The position numbers and the translations under genes were made by a program. The notes beneath the pieces are model-generated. The model did not search any database. It was not told the origin of the DNA and saw nothing but the letters and a program-made list of their open reading frames with translations. This document shows positions 1-7,863 of a DNA stretch of 43,520 bases, piece after piece. Position 1 is the first letter of the stretch, and the number at the start of each line of letters is the position of its first letter. The stretch comes from Photobacterium galatheae (GTDB lineage Bacteria; Pseudomonadota; Gammaproteobacteria; Enterobacterales; Vibrionaceae), in assembly GCF_000695255.1 (NCBI RefSeq), contig NZ_JMIB01000016.1, positions 1 to 43,520 on the forward strand, read 5' to 3'.

Positions 1-52
1 AGAAAAACGACGCGGAAGATGAGGGGGCAAAATGATTCTGGCAGATGACTTT

Positions 53-128
53 CATCTCGTGCCCAGTGGATTCCCGCCTGCGCGGGAATGACGATAATCA
101 ACTGATTTTTAACAAAAAATACGAGATG
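53..128. repeat. REP/dRS3-like palindrome flanked by inverted arms
   Basis: Positions 70-89 form the palindrome ATTCCCGCCTGCGCGGGAAT, which fits the ATTCCC-N8-GGGAAT pattern of Neisseria dRS3 repeats; similar REP-like palindromes are dispersed in many proteobacterial genomes. It is enclosed by an 8-base inverted repeat, CATCTCGT (53-60) and ACGAGATG (121-128). It lies downstream of the sensor kinase gene, in a stretch (1-194) where I see no gene. Only one copy is visible in this window, so its repeated nature is inferred from its resemblance to known families. Confidence 0.5.
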
Positions 129-194
129 CCATCGAAATATTGATGGAAAGTTCGGCAAAAACGGAGATCCTATTGTGAAACCAAACAAAACGTT

Positions 195-3100
195 TTAACT
201 GATCCTGGCCTGCGCATACTGATTCAGCAGCGAGCGCAGTTTGAGCGGTTTCACCGGCTTGCTGATAAACGCAAACCCCTTGCTGCGAATCGTCTGCTGC
301 GTTTCCGGCATCCGGTCGGCGCTGATCACCACCCCATTGAAGACCCGTCCCAGCCTCGCTTCACACTGTTCCAGCACCGCCAGCCCGGTTTCCTGATTCG
401 TCAGATGATAATCACTGAGGATCACATCCGGCACCCAGCCTTGCTCACACTGCGCCAGCGCGGCAGACACCGACTCAGCCAGACGAACCTCACAGCCCCA
501 GCGGCTGAGCAGGTTCTCCATGCCGGTCAGGATATCCCTTTCATTATCGACACAGAGCACCCGGGTGCCGGACAGTGGCAGCGGCTGAACCTGGGCCACC
601 GCCTCCGGTGTTTTCGGAATCTGAACCGCCAGCCCGCGACGGACCGACAAGGAGAACACCGTTCCCTCGCCCAGCCAGGATCGCAGCGACAGCGGATGAT
701 CCAGCACCCGGCTGATCCCGCGGGCAATCGCTAAGCCGAGACCGAGACCGTGCTCGCCCCGTCCCCGGTCAATGCGGGTGAACTCATCAAAAATATTGGC
801 CTGCTTCTCGGCCGGGATCCCCGGACCGTTATCCCACACTTCAATGCGAAGCTGACTGCCGTCCCGACGAACACCCAGCAGTACCTGACCACCCGGATTG
901 TAACGGAAGGCATTGGTCAGAAAATTCTGCAATGCCCGCCGTAGCAGTTTGGGATCGGAATGCACCAGCGCCTGGCTGTCGACCACAGCAAAGTCAATCC
1001 CTTGCTGTTTCGCCAGTGCGCTGAACTCGGCTTTCAGGTTATCCAGCACATCGCTGAGCGGGAAAACATGCACATTCACCTGCAACTTGCCCGCTTCCAG
1101 CCGAGATACATCCAGCAAGTCTCCAATCAGATCTTCCGCAGCGCCCAGCGCACTTTCAATGTGATGGGCCAGCCGGGTACTTTCTTCATCTTTCGCCACC
1201 TCACTCAGTGACGACGAAAACAGACGTGCCGCATTGAGCGGCTGCATCAGATCGTGGCTGACCGCCGCCAGAAATTTACTCTTCGACTGCGCCTGTTGCT
1301 CAGCCTGCTGGGTCGCAGACACCAGACGACGGTTGAGCTGTTCAAGCTCCTGCGTGCGCTGCCGGACCCGGGCTTCGAGGTTCTCATTGGCTTCCTTGAG
1401 CGCTTCCTCGGCCTGACGGAAAGCAGTAATGTCGGTGAAGCTCATCACAAAGCCACCGCCGGGCATGGGGTTACCCTGCACTTCAATCACCCTGCCATCC
1501 GGCCGAATCCGGGATGAGGTATGCGCTGTCCCCCGCTTCAGATGCTGGACCCGTTTTTCAACATGCTTTTCCGGATCGCCCGGGCCACACAGTCCCTGCC
1601 GGGCATTATGACGAATCACATCGGCAATCGGCCGTCCGACCTGAATCAGTCCCGGTGGAAAGGAAAACAACTCCAGATAACGCTGATTCCAGGCCACCAG
1701 CCGAAGCTGCTTATCTACCACGGCAATGCCCTGACTGATGTGCTCAATCGCGCCCTGCAACAGCCCGCGACTGAAATCGAACAGCTCAGAAGCCTCATCC
1801 ACAATGGTTGCCACTTCTTCAAGCTGCATATTGCGGCCCTGTAGCGCTGAGGTCAGCACCAGCCGGGCAGAAGATGCGCCGAAAACCCCCGCCAGCACCC
1901 GTTCGGTATGACGGATCAGTGCCGCCGGTGCCTGTTGCTGCGGCAGGAATTCATCCTGATGCTGATGCGCAAACTGAGAAAAGGCATGACGCACCCGCTT
2001 ACGGCCAACAAAGCGGGCCGCCAGCATTTCCAGCTCAGACACCGTCACCCGAGCCTGATACAGCCGGGCATCGTCCGCCTCCGGCATCGGCGCTCCGACA
2101 AAAGTCGCGGCCTGTAAACGTTCGGTCAGTGACGAGCGGGTCACGAGCGAAATCACCACATACAACACAACGTTTGTGGTCATACTCAGCAGCATGCCCC
2201 AGTCAACAATCGTGAGCGCATTAAGCACAGGCAGTGACGGCGGGGTCAGCAGCCAGAGCAAGAAGTTGGTTTCCGCCGTGCCGGCCAGCATCCCAGTCTG
2301 ACTCATCAGGGTGATCACCCAGATCGCACTGCCGCCCAGCATCCCGGCATAGACCCCGTTGCGGTTCCCTTCGCGCCAGTAAATTCCTCCCAACAGTGCC
2401 GGAGCAAACTGGGCAATCGCCGCAAATGACAACAGCCCGATCGCCGACAACGATTCGATCTCATCCAGCACTTCATGAAAGCCCCAGGCTGCCAGCAGCA
2501 GCAACAGGATCAGTCCCCTGCGGATATTGAGCAGTAAACCGGAGAAAGCCGCATGATTGCGCCCGGATACCCGCAGCCGGCGCAGCAGCAGCGGCAGCAC
2601 CAAATCATTTGAAGCCATGATCGCCAGTGCAATGGTCGAGACAATCACCATACCGCTGGCGGCTGACGTGCCACCAAGAAACGCCAGCAGCGCAATGGTA
2701 TCTGCCCCCTGCAACAACGGCAGATTAATCACATAAGTGTCTGCCGATACGCCCGGCAGCAGCACCTTCCCGGCAAGCGCCAGCGGGATCACAAAGAGTC
2801 CCATCAGCAGCAGGTAAATCGGGAAAACCCGGCGAGCCAGATGCAGATCAGGCGCATGGGTGTTTTCAACGACCGTGGTATGGAACTGCCGGGGCAGACA
2901 GATAATGGCCGTCATGGTGAGCAGGGTATGAATAATAAAGCTGCCCAGATTTAAATCCATCGACGGCAGAAGCGACGCATCCAGCCGGGTCAGTTCCAGT
3001 GCCGGGATTTCCCACCACAGCAACATCACAAACAGGCCCACCACCAGAAAAGCTGCCAGCTTGACCAGCGACTCAAAGGCCACAGCCATCATCATGCCGC

Positions 3101-3656
3101 GGTGGTGTTCCGTGGTATCCAGATGACGGGTTCCGAACAGAACGGTAAAGGCGGTCAGCGCCAGCGTCACCAGCCAGGCAATGTCGCCGTCATTCAGACG
3201 ACCACTCTGGGTCAGCTCCGGGGCAACCTGCGCCAGCCCCATAGTGATTCCCCGCAGTTGCAGGGCGATATAAGGCAGGATGCCGACGACGGCGATCAGG
3301 GTCACCAGCACCGCCAGCCCCTGCGACTTGCCGTAGCGGGCAGCAATAAAATCGGCAATGGAAGTGATGTGTTCGCGCTTGGCGATCAGGATCAGCCGGG
3401 CGAAAATCCGCCAGCCAAAGGTAAACACCAGGATCGGTGCCAGATAAATCGGCAGAAAAGACCACAGGTCGCGACTGGCTTGCCCGACCGTACCGTAGAA
3501 TGTCCAGGAGGTGCAATAGACCGCGATCGACAGGCTATAGATCCAGGGCCGCCAGCGAGACATCCACCCTGTGTGTTTATCGCCGTACCAGGCAATCAGA
3601 AACAATAGTCCCAGATAAGCCAGCGATACCGGCACCACGATCCATCCCTGCTCCAT
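195..3656 (-). CDS. crbS: Hybrid sensor histidine kinase with SSF symporter-like membrane domain (CrbS type)
   Basis: A 1153-residue protein. Residues 1 to about 510 are a multi-span membrane domain of the sodium/solute symporter family. A PAS domain follows at about 625-740, then a coiled coil. The HisKA domain has the phospho-acceptor His801 in AVSHDLMQPLNAARL. The ATPase domain has an N box (NFLTNAFRYNPGG), G1 (DNGPGIP) and G2 (GLGLGLAIARG). The C-terminal receiver has Asp1082 in ILSDYHL. In Vibrio cholerae and Pseudomonas (MxtR), this architecture senses or drives the acetate switch through a LuxR-type regulator, CrbR/ErdR, that activates acs; the acs gene here is about 4 kb away. The cognate regulator is not in the window. 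Start chosen at the ATG at 3656 because AGGGAGA precedes it; an upstream in-frame ATG at 3695 lacks such a site. Whether the symporter domain transports anything cannot be told from sequence. Confidence 0.85.
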   Translation of the reverse strand: MEQGWIVVPVSLAYLGLLFLIAWYGDKHTGWMSRWRPWIYSLSIAVYCTSWTFYGTVGQASRDLWSFLPIYLAPILVFTFGWRIFARLILIAKREHITSIADFIAARYGKSQGLAVLVTLIAVVGILPYIALQLRGITMGLAQVAPELTQSGRLNDGDIAWLVTLALTAFTVLFGTRHLDTTEHHRGMMMAVAFESLVKLAAFLVVGLFVMLLWWEIPALELTRLDASLLPSMDLNLGSFIIHTLLTMTAIICLPRQFHTTVVENTHAPDLHLARRVFPIYLLLMGLFVIPLALAGKVLLPGVSADTYVINLPLLQGADTIALLAFLGGTSAASGMVIVSTIALAIMASNDLVLPLLLRRLRVSGRNHAAFSGLLLNIRRGLILLLLLAAWGFHEVLDEIESLSAIGLLSFAAIAQFAPALLGGIYWREGNRNGVYAGMLGGSAIWVITLMSQTGMLAGTAETNFLLWLLTPPSLPVLNALTIVDWGMLLSMTTNVVLYVVISLVTRSSLTERLQAATFVGAPMPEADDARLYQARVTVSELEMLAARFVGRKRVRHAFSQFAHQHQDEFLPQQQAPAALIRHTERVLAGVFGASSARLVLTSALQGRNMQLEEVATIVDEASELFDFSRGLLQGAIEHISQGIAVVDKQLRLVAWNQRYLELFSFPPGLIQVGRPIADVIRHNARQGLCGPGDPEKHVEKRVQHLKRGTAHTSSRIRPDGRVIEVQGNPMPGGGFVMSFTDITAFRQAEEALKEANENLEARVRQRTQELEQLNRRLVSATQQAEQQAQSKSKFLAAVSHDLMQPLNAARLFSSSLSEVAKDEESTRLAHHIESALGAAEDLIGDLLDVSRLEAGKLQVNVHVFPLSDVLDNLKAEFSALAKQQGIDFAVVDSQALVHSDPKLLRRALQNFLTNAFRYNPGGQVLLGVRRDGSQLRIEVWDNGPGIPAEKQANIFDEFTRIDRGRGEHGLGLGLAIARGISRVLDHPLSLRSWLGEGTVFSLSVRRGLAVQIPKTPEAVAQVQPLPLSGTRVLCVDNERDILTGMENLLSRWGCEVRLAESVSAALAQCEQGWVPDVILSDYHLTNQETGLAVLEQCEARLGRVFNGVVISADRMPETQQTIRSKGFAFISKPVKPLKLRSLLNQYAQARIS

Positions 3657-3681
3657 CAGATCTCCCTGTCTGTCGTCCTTG

Positions 3682-3728
3682 ATACCGGCCCGCATCCGGG
3701 GGCCGGTATTACCTCACGCTAAGGTGAG
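3682..3728. other. Tandem intergenic hairpins between MFS gene and crbS
   Basis: A perfect 10-base inverted repeat, ATACCGGCCC (3682-3691) and GGGCCGGTAT (3700-3709), is followed by a second small one, CTCAC (3713-3717) and GTGAG (3724-3728). They lie between the MFS stop and the crbS start, both on the minus strand. There is no T tract, so this may be a weak or Rho-assisted terminator or an mRNA-stability element rather than a classical terminator. Confidence 0.4.
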
Positions 3729-3774
3729 CTGTTTACTGACCGTTCCCATGACGTCAGCGTTCCGGTGGCTGAGT

Positions 3775-4947
3775 TTACACTGCTTCTCTGGCAGGGACTG
3801 CGTCTTCCGCCGGGGTTTCATCAATCTTCATCAGCAGTACCGGCAGCCCCATCAACGCCATCAGCCAGAAGACATCGGCGCCCCACCAGCCATAGCCCCA
3901 GCCACTGAGGGTGGTCAGTGCCGCCATCACCGCGCCCAGCGGCAAGGCATTGTACAGCGCCTGCAGGGCAACCATCTGATGACTCTCTGCATGCTGAATA
4001 TAGCGGATGGCAGCCAGATGCGCGGCAGCAAACGTCACTCCGTGCAGCGCCTGCGTCAGCACCAGCATCGGCAGATCTGTCATGGTCGCCGTCAGCCCCC
4101 AGCGCAACAACACGCCTGCAGCGGCCAGCCGGAACATGGCCGCCACGCTCCAGCCCGCGAACAGTCGCTTACTCATGGCAAATACAGCGATTTCAGCCAT
4201 CACACTGAAGCTCCACAGGTAACCGCTGATCGCTTCACTGTAACCAATCGACTTCCAGTACATCGCACTAAAGCTGTAATACGCCGCATGGCTGCCCTGT
4301 AGCAATGCCACAATCAACAGAAAACGGAGCACCCGGCGATCGCGCAGAAAGCCCATCAAGGGTGGTCTCGCCATGCGCTGGGTCTCCGCTTCAGCAGGCA
4401 GCACCGTCGGCTGACGCAGCGACAGCAGTAATGCCGCCCCCAATCCCAGCATCGCCACCCAGGGGATCACCTGAGACCCGAGTTCTGCAGCAGCCAAACC
4501 AGCAATGGTTGAGCCGACGATAAAGGCAATCGACCCCCACAACCGGGTTCGACCATAGTCTAAATGCCCCTGTTTGGCATAGTAATTGGCCAGACTGTCA
4601 GACAGCGGAATGACCGGACCGACCAGCAAGTTAAACAAGACGATCACTGCAGTCAGGGCAATGAGATTGCCGCTGACCATCACAAAGGCCGCGCAGCAGA
4701 TCAGACTGAACAAAGCCAGCCATCGCAGGGCAGGCAGCAGGTGCTCAACGCGGTGTACCCTGGGGGTCAAAACCATATTGGCAAAACAGCGCACCCCCAG
4801 TCCCAACCCCAGCAGCAGGCCGATGTCTCCGGCCGGGATTCCCAACGCGTCGAGCCAGACCGCCCAAAACGGTAAGTACACGCCATAGTTAAAGTAAAAA
4901 CCGAACATATACTGTGCGGTCCAGCCAAACGGGCTACTTCTCAACAT
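3775..4947 (-). CDS. MFS transporter, HcaT/3-phenylpropionate-transporter-like
   Basis: A 12-span major facilitator of about 390 residues. The N-terminal segment, with GFYFNYGVYLPFWAVWLDAL, is typical of the MFS_1-like family to which E. coli HcaT belongs, and hydrophobic segments follow along the whole length. The substrate is unknown; family membership suggests a small organic acid, nucleoside or similar proton symport substrate. I chose the ATG at 4947 because the protein then begins just before the first membrane span, with AGGA 9 bases upstream; the frame stays open to an ATG at 5058, which would add 37 residues not typical of the family. It lies upstream of crbS on the same strand and diverges from the DUF294 gene. 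It may be exchanged with crbS transcription, but hairpins separate them. Confidence 0.82.
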   Translation of the reverse strand: MLRSSPFGWTAQYMFGFYFNYGVYLPFWAVWLDALGIPAGDIGLLLGLGLGVRCFANMVLTPRVHRVEHLLPALRWLALFSLICCAAFVMVSGNLIALTAVIVLFNLLVGPVIPLSDSLANYYAKQGHLDYGRTRLWGSIAFIVGSTIAGLAAAELGSQVIPWVAMLGLGAALLLSLRQPTVLPAEAETQRMARPPLMGFLRDRRVLRFLLIVALLQGSHAAYYSFSAMYWKSIGYSEAISGYLWSFSVMAEIAVFAMSKRLFAGWSVAAMFRLAAAGVLLRWGLTATMTDLPMLVLTQALHGVTFAAAHLAAIRYIQHAESHQMVALQALYNALPLGAVMAALTTLSGWGYGWWGADVFWLMALMGLPVLLMKIDETPAEDAVPAREAV

Positions 4948-5067
4948 TCCCGACATTCCTGCTGCATTAAAAAAGAACAGACAGTATGCCTGTTGTGCAA
5001 ACCACAGAAAAGCCTGTTTCAGAGGAATGTCGCCCCTTGCTGAACGTGCCGCAGACAAGGCGCTAGA

Positions 5068-5083
5068 CTAAAGTCGGCTGGAG
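5068..5083 (+). promoter_or_regulatory. Candidate CrbR-type activator site upstream of DUF294 gene
   Basis: CTAAAGTCGGCTGGAG here matches CTAAAGTCTAATTGAG upstream of acs (7765-7780): eight identical bases, then T and GAG at the same spacing. Both lie upstream of plus-strand genes that neighbour a CrbS-type sensor. Only the shared motif is seen; binding by CrbR is inference. The site sits 151 bases before the chosen start. Confidence 0.35.
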
Positions 5084-5133
5084 CAAACCCGGCGACTGGG
5101 CGACACTGCACCACAGAACTGCATCAAAGAAAC

Positions 5134-5163
5134 TGACCTTGTCCGGCTAACATGACAAGGCCA
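5134..5163 (+). other. Leader or operator inverted repeat upstream of DUF294 gene
   Basis: The perfect arms CCTTGTC (5137-5143) and GACAAGG (5154-5160) extend to 10 bases each with one mismatch. The repeat ends 55 bases before the chosen start. It could be an operator or a leader hairpin; nothing decides which. Confidence 0.35.
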
Positions 5164-5218
5164 GTGCCGGCCATAAACGGGTCGACAATCCATGGCAGTC
5201 CAACGGAGCGAGAAAGCC

Positions 5219-7039
5219 ATGCCGCAACCTTTCAATACGTCGCTGATCCCTTTTGACCGGCTGGATGTCAGCCAGCAATCCCGGCTGGTCAACGCGCTGG
5301 ATGTTGCCTATTTTCGTGCGGGCGAAGTCATTATTCAGGTCGGCGCATCCTGTCAGTCGCTGTATATCATTCTGAAAGGGAGCGTTGAAGAAACGTCCGC
5401 CGATCAGCAGGAGCACTACGCGCACTACACCACAGACGATCTGTTTGATGTTCGGGCCCAGCTCAGCGGCCACAGTCGTCACCAGTACCGTGCGGTTGAA
5501 GACACCCTGTGCTATCTGCTCCCGCAACCCATTTTTGCCGAGTTTTATCAACAGAACCCGGATTTCGCCGCATATTTCGATACCAATCTGGCGACCCGCC
5601 AGCAATTACTGGAGCAGGCCCATCGCCAGCCGAATCTGGCCGAATTCATTCTGACCCGCATCCGCCCGGACAATATTCAGCCTTGCCTGAAACTGAGTGC
5701 GGAGACCGACCTGCACACGGCCACTGCCCGGATGCAACAGCAAAACTGCGATGCCGCTGTTATCGCTCTGCCAGACAACGCACCGCACCGGTTTGGCATC
5801 ATCACCCGAACCGATCTCCTGCATGCTGTGATGCTGGACGGCAAAGCCAGCAGTACACCGGTCAGCCAGATAGCAACCACGCCAGTGATCCGCATTGAAC
5901 TGGGGGATTACCTGTTCAATGCCATGATTGCCATGACCCGGCACCGGGTGAAACGGGTCCTGATCACTCAGGATGAAGACATCGCCGGGATGCTGGACAT
6001 GACCCAGGTTCTGAGCCTGTTTTCCACCCATTCCCATGTGCTGGCGCTGCGCATTGCCCGGGCCACCAGCATTGAAGAACTGGCCCTGGCTTCGGAAAGT
6101 CAGCCGGCTCTGGTGCAAACCCTGTTTAACAACGGCATCCACACTCGTTTTATCATGGCGCTGATTGCCAGTATTAACGAACAGATCATTGAGAAAGCTT
6201 TCCAGCTGGTGGTTCCGGCAGAACGGCAGGAACAATGCTGTCTGCTGGTGCTGGGCTCGGAAGGACGCGGTGAACAGATTCTGAAAACGGATCAGGACAA
6301 TGCCCTGATCCTCGCTGACGGGGTCGACTGGCCCGACTGCCACACGGTGATGTCGACCCTGAGTGACACCCTGTGCAAACTGGGCTATCCGACCTGTCCC
6401 GGCAAGGTCATGGTCAGCCACCCGGACTGGGTCCACAGCGTCTCCGGCTGGCAGCATCGCATCCGGCAATGCTGTGAACAGGGCGATGAAAACGCCATGA
6501 TGACGCTGGCAATTCTGGCTGATGCACAGGCTGTGGCGGGCAACCGGAACCTGCTGGAACCGGTGACACAGACCCTGCACCAGCGCCTTGCCAGTCAGGA
6601 ATTACTGCTGTCGACCTTTGCACGCCCGGCGATGAAATTCAGTGTGCCCCTGACCCTGTTCGGCCAGATCAAACGCAGTAAACACGGGCCGGATATCAAG
6701 CGAGGCGGTATCTTTCCGATTGTTCATGGCATCCGGACACTTGCGCTGGAATATGACGTGGCCGAAACCAATACCTTCAACCGCCTGACGGCTCTTGAAC
6801 AACGCAAGGTTCTGGAACCGACAACGGCTTCAAATCTGAGTGAAGCCCTCAAGCTGTTTATCCGACTCCGGCTCCGGCAGCAGCTCAGTCTGAACGATGA
6901 AAGCCAATCGGCCGGTCAGCAGCACCAGCTGGATCTGGCTGTGCTGAGCCGGGCAGAACGGGATGTCTTACGCCACAGTCTGCATGTGGTTAAGAAATTT
7001 AAGGAATGGCTCAGCTATCATTACCAGCTCAGGGACTGA
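5219..7039 (+). CDS. DUF294 nucleotidyltransferase with cNMP-binding and CBS domains
   Basis: A 606-residue cytoplasmic protein. Residues ~10-130 resemble a cyclic-nucleotide-binding fold. Residues ~160-272 are a CBS pair, usually an adenosyl-nucleotide sensor. At ~340-440 lies the GlnD-like DUF294 nucleotidyltransferase core, with GSEGRGEQ followed by KTDQDNALI carrying the metal-binding D-x-D. The DUF294 C-terminal helical domain completes it. The family is predicted to be a nucleotidyltransferase signal protein; its substrate is unknown. The start at 5219 is chosen because GGAGCG precedes it and the protein then begins like its family; an in-frame ATG at 5192 lies upstream. The next gene, an exonuclease, starts 24 bases after this stop. 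This pair next to acs is a common gammaproteobacterial arrangement, suggesting a link with acetate metabolism. Confidence 0.88.
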   Translation: MPQPFNTSLIPFDRLDVSQQSRLVNALDVAYFRAGEVIIQVGASCQSLYIILKGSVEETSADQQEHYAHYTTDDLFDVRAQLSGHSRHQYRAVEDTLCYLLPQPIFAEFYQQNPDFAAYFDTNLATRQQLLEQAHRQPNLAEFILTRIRPDNIQPCLKLSAETDLHTATARMQQQNCDAAVIALPDNAPHRFGIITRTDLLHAVMLDGKASSTPVSQIATTPVIRIELGDYLFNAMIAMTRHRVKRVLITQDEDIAGMLDMTQVLSLFSTHSHVLALRIARATSIEELALASESQPALVQTLFNNGIHTRFIMALIASINEQIIEKAFQLVVPAERQEQCCLLVLGSEGRGEQILKTDQDNALILADGVDWPDCHTVMSTLSDTLCKLGYPTCPGKVMVSHPDWVHSVSGWQHRIRQCCEQGDENAMMTLAILADAQAVAGNRNLLEPVTQTLHQRLASQELLLSTFARPAMKFSVPLTLFGQIKRSKHGPDIKRGGIFPIVHGIRTLALEYDVAETNTFNRLTALEQRKVLEPTTASNLSEALKLFIRLRLRQQLSLNDESQSAGQQHQLDLAVLSRAERDVLRHSLHVVKKFKEWLSYHYQLRD

Positions 7040-7062
7040 TAGCCGGACACGGTGAAAAGCAC

Positions 7063-7749
7063 ATGAATATACTGCGTCGCTGGTGGTATCAGTACAAATT
7101 CCGCCAGCATCCAATCAAAGCCTTGTTTGAGCGTTACCGTGGTGAAGAACTGGTGTCGCTCGACTGTGAAACCACCAGCCTGGATCCGGCCAGCGCAGAG
7201 CTGGTCACGATTGCTGCAACCCGCATCCGGGCCAACCGGATCCTGACCAGCACCTCACTGCATCTGACCCTGAGTCCGCCCGACAGCCTGAATGCCGATT
7301 CCGTCACAATTCACAGGCTGCGCCATCAGGATCTGAAACACGGGCTGGATGCCCGCGAAGCGCTGACGCAACTGCTCGCCTTTATCGGGAACCGCCCCTT
7401 AGTGGGTTACCATATCCGCTATGACAAGGCGATCCTTGATCGCTACTTCAGGCGACTGTTTGGTTTCGCCCTGCCCAACCGGCTTGTAGAAGTCAGTCAC
7501 CTGTACCATGAACAACTGGAACGCCAGTTACCCAATACCAGCTATGATTTAAGTCTGGAAGCCATCAGCCGTCATTTGGATCTGCCACAGAGCGAGCGGC
7601 ACGATGCCCTGCAGGACAGTATCACCGCTGCACTGATTTATGTCCGGCTGAAACACGGGGATCTGCCCTGCCTGACATCGCCGCCGTTTTTTCGAACCAG
7701 TCCGCTCAGCACGATGCAACCCGATGTAAGCCCGAAGAAAAAGTCATGA
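7063..7749 (+). CDS. DnaQ-like 3'-5' exonuclease (DEDDh)
   Basis: A 228-residue protein with the three exonuclease motifs: LDCETT (Exo I, Asp and Glu), HIRYDKAILD (Exo II Asp) and RHDALQDS (Exo III His and Asp), defining the DEDDh class found in DNA polymerase III epsilon and RNase T. A basic N-terminal segment (RRWWYQYKFRQHP) precedes the fold. The nucleic-acid substrate is unknown. The start at 7063 follows the DUF294 stop by 24 bases; an upstream in-frame ATG at 7006 would overlap that gene. It is probably cotranscribed with the DUF294 gene. It is too small and wrongly placed to be the replicative epsilon subunit DnaQ. Confidence 0.86.
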   Translation: MNILRRWWYQYKFRQHPIKALFERYRGEELVSLDCETTSLDPASAELVTIAATRIRANRILTSTSLHLTLSPPDSLNADSVTIHRLRHQDLKHGLDAREALTQLLAFIGNRPLVGYHIRYDKAILDRYFRRLFGFALPNRLVEVSHLYHEQLERQLPNTSYDLSLEAISRHLDLPQSERHDALQDSITAALIYVRLKHGDLPCLTSPPFFRTSPLSTMQPDVSPKKKS

Positions 7750-7763
7750 CAGCGCACACTCAT

Positions 7764-7781
7764 CCTAAAGTCTAATTGAGG
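7764..7781 (+). promoter_or_regulatory. Candidate activator site in the acs promoter region
   Basis: CTAAAGTCTAATTGAG at 7765-7780, about 99 bases before acs, shares CTAAAGTC-N3-T-N-GAG with the DUF294 promoter region. The exonuclease-acs gap (7750-7863) is short and no good sigma-70 -35/-10 pair is obvious, which fits a promoter needing an activator. Binding by CrbR is inference. Confidence 0.38.
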
Positions 7782-7863
7782 AAGTACGCAATCTGGAACA
7801 AGTTAAGAAAAAGCGATTGATCCGGTCCGCTCAGGACGATGACGGAAACACAAGGAGAATAGA

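Noticed and set aside
5606..6580. A 324-codon minus-strand frame
   Set aside because: Antisense to the DUF294 gene, which has clear domains; no ribosome site or family similarity.
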